NCBI GenBank assembly: GCA_951812925.1
Contig: OX638368.1
Location: 66,364,569-66,428,568, forward strand
DNA length: 64,000 nt
Direction: 5' to 3'
From: Calliopum simillimum
Lineage: Eukaryota; Arthropoda; Insecta; Diptera; Lauxaniidae
This document shows, piece after piece, positions 55,662 to 64,000 of the stretch; within the stretch, counting starts at the first letter, position 1, and the number at the start of each line of letters is the position of its first letter. A program made the position numbers and the translations under genes. The notes beneath the pieces are model-generated. The model searched no databases. It was given only the letters and a program-made list of their open reading frames with translations, and had not been told where the DNA came from.

Positions 55662-56027
55662 GTCGGATTAACCTTTAGCTTTTGAAACAAATTATGGAAT
55701 CCTAATGAATTTCATTCGATTTGATGCCTCATTTCCTTCATTAGCAAATTTTTTATAGGAAAGCAAAAAAGTAAGCCAAAGACATTTTCATAAACAACAA
55801 CAACGGAAATTAGGAATTTTGCTAGCAAACTAGTTGATGGATATATTATAGACTGATCCGCGGCCGAAGACCGCTGTGAAGCCGGTATTGGATTTTTGGG
55901 AGTTTTTAATCCCGAGCTGCGGCTGAAGCCGCCCACTTACCCCTACTCTTATGCCAAATTACTGTGGAAAAAAAAAATCGGCCCAAATTTGAGAAAAGTC
56001 GTAATATCTCCAAAACTACGAGCCAGA
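55662..56027. mobile_element. Insertion with GC-rich hairpin unit
   Basis: Comparison of the two palindrome arms shows extra sequence only on the right. It contains GATGGATATATTATAGACTG, CCGCGGCCGAAGACCGCTG and CCACTTACCCCTAC, the same unit as the tandem array at 26990-27345. Neither inverted ends nor a target duplication were seen, which might fit a Helitron-like element. Confidence 0.5.
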
Positions 56028-56574
56028 TTTAGAAAATTTTGTGTTCAGTATTGTAGCTTATTAAATTACCTTTCATATGCCGTTTTTGTTAATAAGACAT
56101 TTTTGGAAAAATAGTGCATTAAAAACAAAGAAACTGGTAAAAATTTTTGAAAATTCGCCATATCTCCAAAACCATGACTCGGATTTAAAACTTTTGCATA
56201 TCGTTTTTATAGCCAGTTAAAATACCTTTCATATGACACCAATATTATTAAAATCCATTAAGGGATTCTGAACTTTTACCGGTTTTCATAAGAGCTATAT
56301 CCCGATCTTCCGATGGCTATATCTGCGGAAGTAGATTTGACCAGAACTTTCTGTTGTTGTTGTTGTAATTAATTTTGAGAGCCCTATTTGGCAAAAAAAT
56401 ATAAAAAAAACAACAACAGTTTTTAAAGTAAAATTGTTGCCTAAGATTTGGCAGTTGTTAAATTTATGTCTGTGTGACTGATAATGATAAAGGGAAAAAC
56501 AAAATTATAACTATTTTGGTTTAATATTTGTTCTAATAGTTACAAAAGAAAAGAAAAGTTTGTGTTAAAACATG

Positions 56575-57139
56575 TAGCAACAATTTCTGCACAATATTAT
56601 ATGGTGGCGCGCAAGAAGAACTTATTTTGTATGCCAAAATAAAAAAATGGAACCCGGCATCTTGCCTTGCTATCTGTCAAAAGTCTAGAATCAAAATAAA
56701 GAATTTTGACATTTTAGTAGTTTAAGAAGAAGCAGCATTTGTTATCGCTGCAACCAGAGCAATTCAACCATGCTATTTTGCACAATTTAACAAGTTCACA
56801 ACTTAAGCTTTTGTGTGGTGAATTTATGAGCTTTTTCTAAAAGATTTCTGCGCCAGAATACCGAATGTCTTCGGGAATCTTAGAAAGTAATTCTGACATG
56901 TATTCAGAAAGACTTTCTGCTGTCTTAGCCAGAAAAGCCCTATAATACTGTCGCAAGAATAGCCCTATAAGTCTCAATTGTAAACCATAAAGTCAAAATC
57001 TGAAAGAAAAACTTTAACACATAGAACTTTGAGAAGCAATGAGTTGCATGCCCAACTGCGGGAATTTTCTTTTTCTCATTAATGAATTAAAAATTAATTT
57101 ACGCTAAACATGCCAAACTCTATTGCAGATACTGCAAGG
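56575..57139. other. No gene; trace of the hairpin family
   Basis: 56835-56975 resembles the central hairpin of 52.77-53.32 kb (CCAGAATACC, then CCCTATAATACTGTCGC). Otherwise unassigned. Confidence 0.4.
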
Positions 57140-57143
57140 CGGG

Positions 57144-57562
57144 AGTTAACGACCCTTACCCACACGTCTTTGTCGCAGCAACACCAGCCACTTCAAAGTG
57201 TCTTGCACAGCGATTGCTGAAAGTTTATATTACATTGTAATGCATTGGCTATTTTTGTTTAGAACAGCAGCCTAGTTGATAAATACTTATCGTTGCATTT
57301 AGTTTAGTTTAAGATTTTCCAATATCGAAATTACATTTGTAATAGTTATATAATTTAACTTTAATACACAAATACACTTCCTTAAACAATACTTGTACAA
57401 TTTCATCAAATATCCATTTGTTATTTTTCTTATTTGAAATGTATGAAATCAAATATTTTATATTATTTTTCATTCGAACTTAAACCTGAAGCAAGAACAT
57501 TATAAATATTTAAATAAAAGTTGAACAACAAAATATTTATTGAATATATTCCAAACTTAACT
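57144..57562 (+). repeat. 5' LTR
   Basis: 419 bp, AGTTAACG...CTTAACT. It differs from the 3' LTR at only a handful of positions (for example GTCGCAGC/GTCACAGC, AAGTGTC/AAGGGTC, AAGAACATT/AAGAATATT). The low divergence implies a recent insertion compared with its surroundings. Confidence 0.95.
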
Positions 57563-57575
57563 GGCGCAGTCGACG
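57562..57575 (+). promoter_or_regulatory. Primer binding site (tRNA-Ser-like)
   Basis: TGGCGCAGTCGAC begins with the last base of the LTR. TGGCGCAGTCG is the known primer site of the 17.6/297 group, which uses tRNA-Ser. Confidence 0.75.
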
Positions 57576-57924
57576 GCACTGGCTACAGTTGTGTAACTAA
57601 ATACACAAAAACTGGAGGATTTTTATCCTTAAAGCCAGAAAGAACGAATCTTCAACAATTCAAAAAACAACATATCAGGATAAATAGAAACAACGCTAAG
57701 CAGTAACATCACTATTAATAGTCCTACAATTTTCTGGCTTCCTTTTTCAACCTTAAAAATGTTAAGAGCAGCTATACTTGGGTGTCATATGTAAGTCAAT
57801 CAGTTAAATATAAATTATTTAAAATCATTCCGGAAATTTTGTTTGTGGATTTTTGTTTCTGTTATTGGTGGTTAAAATAATAACTAATTCTTAAGGCTCA
57901 ATAAATAAAACAAGCCTGAGTGCT

Positions 57925-58145
57925 AAAGTTGACAGTTCAGGGCATATGAGTTGTCAACTAATCATAAAATAAATAAGTTTCAAGGACAAGGTTTCGACAT
58001 TCACGGAATATGATTTGTCAACCAATTACTTGCTAGATAACGTTTAACATTCACGGAATATGATTTGTTAACTAATAATTTAGTAAAAGTAGTCCTTGAA
58101 GCTAAGGTTTAACATTCAGGGAATATGAGTTGTTAACCAATCACA
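57925..58145 (+). repeat. Leader repeats, four copies
   Basis: Four imperfect units of about 55-65 bp centre on ACATTCACGGAATATGA(T/G)TTGT(T/C)AAC near 57935, 57995, 58050 and 58110. They lie between primer site and gag, where related insect elements carry enhancer or insulator arrays. Confidence 0.8.
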
Positions 58146-58415
58146 TAATTAAACTATAACTTTTTATACAGAGCCTATATCATAAAAAAAGAAGAGTGAA
58201 AATTGTTTTAGGAAAATAAAAAGAGTGAAAAAAAAAAAAAGTAAAAAACAATAAAAGGAGAAAACTTTTATATTTTCTGATACATTCTATTAACATATAT
58301 AGAACCAAGTTTAACATTACCACACTTTTCGTTTTTGGTGCTTTGTACGTTCGCATTTCATAATCTGTAACCACAATCGTTTTTTTCTTTATTTTGCTTT
58401 CTTCTCGTTTTGCTT

Positions 58416-59130
58416 ATGACTGAAAATAATCCCAAATCTCGAAGATTTTCTTTGCGTCTTCTTAAATCGAATTTTCCTGCTATTCCACAGGAAATCGTCA
58501 GTACAGACTCATCAAACACAATGTCTACCGATAATTTAAGCTCAAATCCAGAGTTTAGTGGTAGCATTAATAATTCAGCTTCTACAACATCTCACGAATA
58601 CATTTTTAATTCTCTTCGCATACCGGATATTATTAAAGATTTACCTAGCTTCGAAGGTAACACCAAACAGTTACACGGTTTTCTAAATAATGTTGAAGAG
58701 ATTCTATTAATTATAAAAAATACTAATACCACCCCTTACGGGCTAATTCTGTTACGTGCCATACGAAAAAAAATCACTGGTAGGGCTGATGAAGTTTTAA
58801 ATATGCACGGTTCTTCTCTTAATTGGGATGAAATTAAGAACACTCTTATCCTGCATTTTTTGGACAAACGAACGGAAACTTCCCTAATCAGAGATTTACA
58901 TAATCTTAAACAACTTAACAAAACAGTCGAACAGTTTTACGCCGAAATAATGGAACTCCAATCATCAATGCTAAACAACATCCTTATTCATGAAGAGGAT
59001 TATTCATCGAAATGTGTCTTAACTCATTTTTAGTGGAACTAAACGAACCTTTGGGTTCAACCATTAGAGCAATGCGTCCTGAGTCATTGCCAGAGGCATT
59101 ATCGTACTGTATCAAAGAACAAAACAGTTT
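58416..59130 (+). pseudogene. Gag of the gypsy-type element
   Basis: ATG at 58416 (MTENNPKSRRFSLRL) opens a frame to 59033 that includes LPSFEGNTKQLHGFLNNVEE and LNKTVEQFYAEIMELQS, typical Gag capsid-like sequence of this group. A one-base shift near 59020 moves it to another frame (FLVELNEPLGSTIRAM) until about 59130, where it joins integrase sequence directly. Gag assembles the particle. It is damaged and truncated, so it probably makes no working protein. Confidence 0.85.
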
Positions 59131-59774
59131 ATAAGTACTTACGGGGTACCAAAGAAAATAGTCTGCGATGAAGGAGTTGAATTTAAAGCTAATATTTTCA
59201 TTGACTTTTGTGAACAATTTAATATCGAATTACATCATACTTCCTTCCAAAACAGCTCTGGTAACTCACCAGTTGAACGTCTTCATTCCACACTAACTAG
59301 AATTATCCTTGATAAAAGGATAGAGAGTAATTTAGACATAAACCACGACGAAATCTTATTAAAACTCTCATCACATATAATAATGCAATCCATTCAGCAA
59401 CAAAACTTACACCTTTCGAAGTTTTTCATGGTAGAACACCTGAATTTAACAATAACTTTACTGCAAATACCCAACATGAATACCTACAAAAACTGAACGA
59501 ATACCGTTCTCAACTATACCCTACTTTGAAAAACAAAGCTGAGGTTTTAGTTAATAGTAGGATAGAAAGATTAAACAGAAACAGGGAACCTCCTGAAGAA
59601 AGGGCTATAGGTGAACTAATTTATCGTAAGGAAAACCGTAGAAACAAACTTACACCTAGATTTTCCCAACATTACGTACAAAAAAATGAAAAATTAACCC
59701 TAATATCCACAAGGCATCAAAAACTGCATAAATCAAAAATTAGAAAAAGGAAAGTATTCGCATCAACAATGTAA
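59131..59774 (+). pseudogene. Integrase, C-terminal half of the catalytic core and tail
   Basis: The sequence resumes in GVPKKIVCDEGVEFKANIF and SGNSPVERLHSTLTRII. The Asp of VCDEG and the Glu of SPVER are 35 residues apart, the second and third residues of the retroviral-type DD35E triad. A frameshift near 59360 follows, then the C-terminal module (EERAIGELIYRKENRRNK) and a stop at 59772-59774. The first Asp and the zinc-binding N-terminus are deleted along with the upstream pol domains. Confidence 0.85.
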
Positions 59775-60540
59775 ACAGACTATGTATCAAGATATATTCT
59801 TCGTTTTCTTTCTTGAACATATATGTATATATATACAAATTCCAATACTATTAAGGGAATTTTTTTTACATATCACTCCGCTACCAATAGAAGAAACAAA
59901 GATAGTAAAAACACACCCATACATAATACATAAACAACACTTTGACGAAACATGACCCAAAGTAGAAAAAAACATTCTATTGTAAAAAACAAGGAAGCCA
60001 GGAAGACATCGCATCCTCAACATACATCGGACGTGTCCTTAATAATGAGGAATCCAACTGCACACTATTAGATGTGGGAAAAATCAAGGAGATCCAACAT
60101 CCAGAATCCAATTACATATTTTTACTTATTGTTGAACAATTAATAAAAAACTCTAATTGCAGAAAAATACTCAGACTAAGTAAAAGGCAAAATGTTAATC
60201 TACTTATTCAAAAGTTGCCAGGTAGAGATCAATGGCGTAATGTACAGAGACACAGCCAACACCATCTGGGATGAAGTTTACGTCATGCCATCATCACATA
60301 GTTTGGTCAAACCAAAGTAAAGCATGGAAACTGTAACCGTACAGAAACTTCGACAGTATCAATCCCAGCATGAAGTCAAAATAAAAATCCTGGACATATA
60401 AATCAATATCCAGTACATTTTAATCATACCAAAAATCACCATCCTGGCATTTTACCATCGACTCAATTTTATTTCATTCCTTAATAATGAAAGCAAACTA
60501 CACCACGACGTCATATAAACCAACGGCCCCAACCAACTCA
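59775..60540 (+). pseudogene. Env-like remnant of the gypsy-type element
   Basis: Position after pol and short pieces such as NGVMYRDTANTIWDEVYVMP near 60230 suggest the third (env-like) gene of errantiviruses. Many stops and shifts break it; most of it, including any signal and membrane segment, cannot be followed. Described only as a relic. Confidence 0.5.
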
Positions 60541-60561
60541 TTGTGGCCATCGCTTTATTCC

Positions 60562-60572
60562 AAGGGGGGAGG
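60562..60572 (+). promoter_or_regulatory. Polypurine tract
   Basis: AAGGGGGGAGG directly precedes the 3' LTR and would prime plus-strand synthesis. Confidence 0.8.
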
Positions 60573-60991
60573 AGTTAACGACCCTTACCCACACGTCTTT
60601 GTCACAGCAACACCAGCCACTTCAAAGGGTCTTGCACAGCGATTGCTGAATGTTTATATTACATTGTAATGCATTGGCTATTTTTGTTTAGAACAGCAGC
60701 CTAGTTGATAAATACTTATCGTTGCATTTAGTTTAGTTTAAGATTTTCCAATATCGAAATTACATTTGTAATAGTTATATAATTTAACTTTAATACACAA
60801 ATACACTTCCTTAAACAATACTTGTACAATTTCATCAAATATCCATTTGTTATTTTTCTTATTTGAAATGTATGAAATCAAATATTTTATATTATTTTTC
60901 ATTCGAACTTAAACCTGAAGCAAGAATATTATAAATATTTAAATAAAAGTTGAACAACGAAATATTTATTGAATATATTCCAAACTTAACT
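60573..60991 (+). repeat. 3' LTR
   Basis: 419 bp, same boundaries as the 5' LTR and nearly identical. Confidence 0.95.
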
Positions 60992-61000
60992 CGGGCGGTA

Positions 61001-61303
61001 TGTTCATGCAAACACGCATAATCCCCAAAAGCAGGGAAAAATTCCCCGTAGTTGGCAACGCAATTCCATTGCTTAATCAAACAATGCCCCACTGATCACA
61101 GCTGTCAAATTTCATTCTTGTTCTTATTTAATTTTTCATTCGTTTTTTAACTACCTTTGAGACAGCATTGGCTGCAGCATAAAGTTATTAGTTTAATTCT
61201 CATACTCAATAAAGTTTAGTTGTAAAATCAATAAATTTAAATTAAAGTCTAATACTCAATAAAGAGTTTATCATACCCAGTGTGGGTTTCTTCCTGTTTT
61301 ACA
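61001..61303 (+). mobile_element. Probable BEL/Pao-type LTR
   Basis: The segment starts TGTTCATGCAAAC, ends CCTGTTTTACA and contains several AATAAA signals (about 61207, 61230 and 61258), all expected of a TG...CA LTR with its own polyadenylation region. It is followed by GTGCCGAACTCTTCGG, which could be a primer site. The gypsy element inserted only a few bases upstream of its start. No partner LTR lies within the window, so class and completeness remain open. Confidence 0.4.
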
Positions 61304-62257
61304 TCACGTGCCGAACTCTTCGGAACACCAACGATCCTCAGTGGGGGAATTAGTACGACGTGCAGGCGATTTATGTCAATCAACGTAACGGCAAGGGGTT
61401 AATCTGAAGAGAGGCATACACAGCAACTCCCAATAAGTAGATTTTTGGTCAAAGACAAGTTTAAGGTAACCTTTGATATTTCTTCCTTATTTCCCCCCCA
61501 AAAAAAAACAATTCTCTGGCTCCTGGTTTATAACTCAAGCCAGCGGCCAGAACAGGTAGGTTGAATTTGTAACATAAAGGAATGATTAGAAATGAAACCT
61601 ATTACAATTGGTGAGATTAGTAATTATTAAGCTTGTCTCTCAAAGCATGCGCAATACCATAAATGTTAAATAGAAAAAAAAAAAAAAAAAATGAAATATG
61701 AAATGCATTACATTCTGCAAACAGCTCGGTGAAAGGCCTTCCATCGTTGTTGTTGCTAGATGTTGGTGAAGATGTCAATTAGCAAAATGTAAGAAGCAAA
61801 AAAAAAAAATGCATATTCTGCACATCAAATTCAGCGTATGGTTGTTGTATTGCGATCGATCTTTTTTCTCTACATGCAATTTAACAGGGGTATGGTAAAT
61901 TATTTAACGACTAGCACGCGATTTTTTTTTTTTACTTTTGTATAATTATGCACTTTTAATTCTTTATATATGGGAATATTTTGTTTGGTTTATTTTTTTT
62001 TTAAGCACTTAAAAGGAAACCAATTTGAACCAAATTTAAATTAAGCTTTACTTTTTTTTATAAAATTAAGTAAACTAGTATCGCCGGTGGCCAAAATTTG
62101 GCCTTTTACTTTGAGATACTTTTTTTCCGAGTACTGTTTGGTATAAAAGAAAGCCAGAACATTGAGTATTCATTAATCGTAGAAATATTTTTTATATGCA
62201 GCAGGCTCAGTATATCTTAAAACCAAATAACATAAAAATTGCTGTAGTGCTTGTGCC
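61304..62257. other. No recognisable gene
   Basis: Possibly the leader of the element whose LTR precedes it (GAATTAGTACGACGTGCAGG at 61351), then AT-rich sequence with poly-A and poly-T runs. Nothing else was seen. Confidence 0.35.
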
Positions 62258-63340
62258 AAAAATATCGGAAAACATCCAAAATATCAAAAAGATCTCAAAA
62301 GTATCGATAAACATCGGTATGTATATCGGTAAAAGTCCAAAAGTATCGAAAAACATCCAAAATATCGGTAAAAGTCCAAAATATCGATAGAAGTCCAAAA
62401 GCATCGAGAAACATTAAATATCGATAAAAATCCAAAAGTATCGAGAAACATCTAAAATATCGATAAAAGTCCAAAAGTATCGAAAAACATCCAAAATATC
62501 GGTAAAAGTCCAAAAGCATCGAGAAACATCCAAAATATCGGTAAAAGTTCAAAAGTATCGAGAAACATCCAAAATATCGATAAAAGTCCAAAAGTATCGA
62601 GAAATATCCAAAACATCGATATAAGACCAAAAGTATCGAGAAACATCCAAAATATCGATAAAAGTCCAAAAGTATCGAGAAAAATACAAAATATCTATAA
62701 AAGTTCAAAAGTATCTAAAAACATCCAAAATATCGATAAAAGTGCAAAAGTATCGAGAAACATCCAAAATATCGATAAAAGTCCAAAAGTATCGAGAAAC
62801 ATCCAAAATATCGGTAAAATTCCAAAAGTATCGAGAAACATTCAAAATATCGGTAAAAGTCCAAAAGTATCGAAAAACATCCAAAATATCGGTAAAAGTC
62901 CAAAATATCGATAGAAGTCCAAAAGCATCGAGAAACATTAAATATCGATAAAAATCCAAAAGTATCGAGAAGCATCTAAAATATCGATAAAAGTCTAAAA
63001 GTATCGAGAAACATCCAAAATATCGATAAAAGTCCAAAAGTATCGAAAAACATCCAACGTATCGATAAAAGTCCAGAAGTATCGAGAAACATCGAAAATA
63101 TCGATAAAAGTCCAAAAGTATCGAAAAACATCCAACATATCGATAATAGTCCAAAAGTATCGAAAAACATCCAAAATATCGATATAAGTCTAGAAGTATC
63201 GAGAAACATCCAAAATATCGGTAAAAGTCCAAAAGTATCGAAAAACATCAAAATATCGGTAAAAGTCCAAAACTATGGAAAAACATCCAAAATATCGGTA
63301 AAAGTCCAAATGTATCGAAAAACATCCAAAATATCGGTGC
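62258..63340. repeat. 39-bp minisatellite rich in TATCGATA
   Basis: About 27 tandem copies of a 39-bp unit: CCAAAATATCGATAAAAGTC followed by CAAAAGTATCGAGAAACAT. The unit length is divisible by three, so long spurious frames of a 13-residue repeat open on the minus strand. A block of about 110 bp is present twice, at roughly 62331-62440 and 62851-62960, so segments were duplicated inside the array. TATCGATA occurs about 15 times, and TATCGGTA/TATCGAGA variants fill most other positions. Confidence 0.95.
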
Positions 63341-63504
63341 AGAACGTCGACAGAGCGCAACGAAACCGGTTTCGTGCAAGCAAGAGAAAAACAACAACAA
63401 CAAAATTTCTCTCACTCCACTGTCTCAAGCGTCGAATACGTCACGTCGTTTTTTTCAACTGACTGCGACGCATTTGACGGAGAAGCCTGGCCCAATGAAT
63501 ACTT
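63341..63504. other. Flank sharing a motif with the following inverted repeat
   Basis: ATACGTCACGTCGTTTTTTT followed by CAACTGACTG (63439-63470) recurs at 63702 as GTACGTCACGTCG...CGACTGACAG. No gene was found. Confidence 0.5.
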
Positions 63505-64000
63505 TCAAAACGGATTAAAACATCACAATTCTTTTTATAATATTAATTTCAAATTTTAATTTTACACTTGCACAGCTCCAATATTTTTTTATTCCAATAT
63601 TATTCAAAAAATAAAACAAAAACGACAAAGAAAAAAAAAACAACAAATGAAATTGAAAATAAATTTATTTTAAGGGAACGGTCCATTCAGTACGTCGAGT
63701 ACGTCACGTCGTTTTTTTCGACTGACAGCTAAGTTAAAAATATGAGTTTATATCAAGTGCGACCCAATCAGTACGTCTACGTTAACGCAACGTACAAAAG
63801 TTGCCCAACTCCCAACTTTCGACGTACGTCGTAAAATAAATTTATTTTCAATTTCAAATGTTGTTTTTTTTTTTCTTTGTCGTTTCTCATTTATTTTTTG
63901 AAATAAAGTGTGAATAAAAAATTATTGGAGCCGTGCAAGTGCAAAATTAAAATTTCTAATTAATGAAATAAAAAGAATTTTGATATTTTAATCCGTTTTC
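63505..64000. repeat. Long inverted repeat reaching the window edge
   Basis: AAAACGGATTAAAACATCAC... and AAAATAAATTTATTTT on the left pair with TAAAATAAATTTATTTTC... and AATCCGTTTTC at the right edge. Arms are about 165 bp around a 155-bp spacer with several ACGTCG/CGACGT motifs. It is probably a MITE or foldback whose right end lies just outside. Confidence 0.75.

Larger units (their letters stand above)
51950..56574. repeat. Giant palindrome of 4.6 kb (2.2 kb without insertions)
   Basis: CATGTTTTTACACAAAC at 51952 pairs with GTTTGTGTTAAAACATG at 56558. Outer arms 51.95-52.76 kb and 55.34-56.57 kb are complementary, including AACAACTGCTAAACCTTAGG against its inverse, TTCGGAGATATAGCCATCGG, GTCATATGAAAGGTATTTTA and AAAGCACTATTTTTCC. 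The centre is a separate near-perfect hairpin (52765-53323). The right arm is interrupted by the 2.0-kb transposon 53327-55337 and by extra sequence at about 55662-56027. Confidence 0.85.
57144..60991 (+). mobile_element. Gypsy-group LTR retrotransposon (17.6/297-like), internally deleted
   Basis: Two 419-bp LTRs enclose 3.0 kb of internal sequence, and the exact 4-bp duplication CGGG flanks the unit (57140-57143 and 60992-60995). The LTRs begin AGTTAACGACCC and end CCAAACTTAACT, and the primer site is tRNA-Ser-like. These are marks of the 17.6/297 branch of gypsy elements (insect errantiviruses). Order: LTR, repeat-bearing leader, gag, integrase C-terminal part, env-like remnant, purine tract, LTR. 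Protease, reverse transcriptase, RNase H and most of integrase are gone, so it could move only with help. Confidence 0.92.

Noticed and set aside
62207..63251. Long minus-strand open frames of a 13-residue repeat (DFYRYFGCFSILL-like)
   Set aside because: They follow from a 39-bp minisatellite unit divisible by three; several frames are open at once and no start context or domain supports a protein.
62258..63340. Possible CRISPR array
   Set aside because: Repeats are contiguous 39-bp units without unique spacers and the DNA is eukaryotic.

Overview
This window looks like heterochromatic or pericentromeric DNA of a fly (Diptera). It is very AT-rich, with one conserved host gene embedded in layers of transposons. 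The host gene, seen from its 9th to 10th decile of coding length down to its stop, is the Rabankyrin-5/ANKFY1 orthologue (ankyrin repeats plus a C-terminal FYVE finger). From memory, the Drosophila orthologue (CG41099) also lies in heterochromatin. The mobile elements fit an insect: a gypsy-group LTR element of the 17.6/297 kind, BEL/Pao, Jockey- and Loa/I-type non-LTR elements, maT (DD37D), mariner, Tc1, a DD37E element and many hAT-type elements. A non-drosophilid fly (for example a tephritid) is possible, but I cannot prove it.

Layout. 0.1-0.7 kb: last two exons of a minus-strand Ly6/quiver-type GPI-anchored protein gene. 1-13 kb: small foldback repeats, two decayed Tc1/mariner-superfamily elements, a hAT-like element and an internally deleted mariner. 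13.9-15.2 kb: a maT element with an intact transposase. 15.5-22 kb: half of a foldback element split by a 1.9-kb element that itself carries a hAT MITE, then a Jockey-like retrotransposon split by a 1.9-kb insertion. 22.2-29.1 kb: a palindromic element with at least five levels of nested insertions. 29.3-38.4 kb: four ANKFY1 exons, the last two separated by a 6.3-kb intron holding long palindromes. 38.9-47.9 kb: nested retrotransposons, including retroelement > hAT > Loa-like retroelement > maT. 49.7-56.6 kb: two giant palindromes, the second carrying a 2.0-kb element with long inverted ends and an unclassified transposase-like gene. 57.1-61.0 kb: an internally deleted gypsy-type element with LTRs of equal length. 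61.0-64 kb: a further LTR, a 39-bp minisatellite rich in TATCGATA, and a long inverted repeat running off the window.

The main unexplained theme is a set of about ten large palindromes (0.3-4.6 kb). They differ in sequence overall, yet most share degenerate modules with two recurrent cores: CGTACGACTTATA...AGGAGATAT and CGATATCTCATGAACGGTAAGTC-like. Some have TA-flanked CAGT ends, so they behave like foldback DNA transposons. Transcripts through them would fold into long hairpins, including the pre-mRNA of the ANKFY1 gene. Apart from ANKFY1, the Ly6-type gene and one maT transposase, every coding region I recognise is truncated, frameshifted or interrupted.
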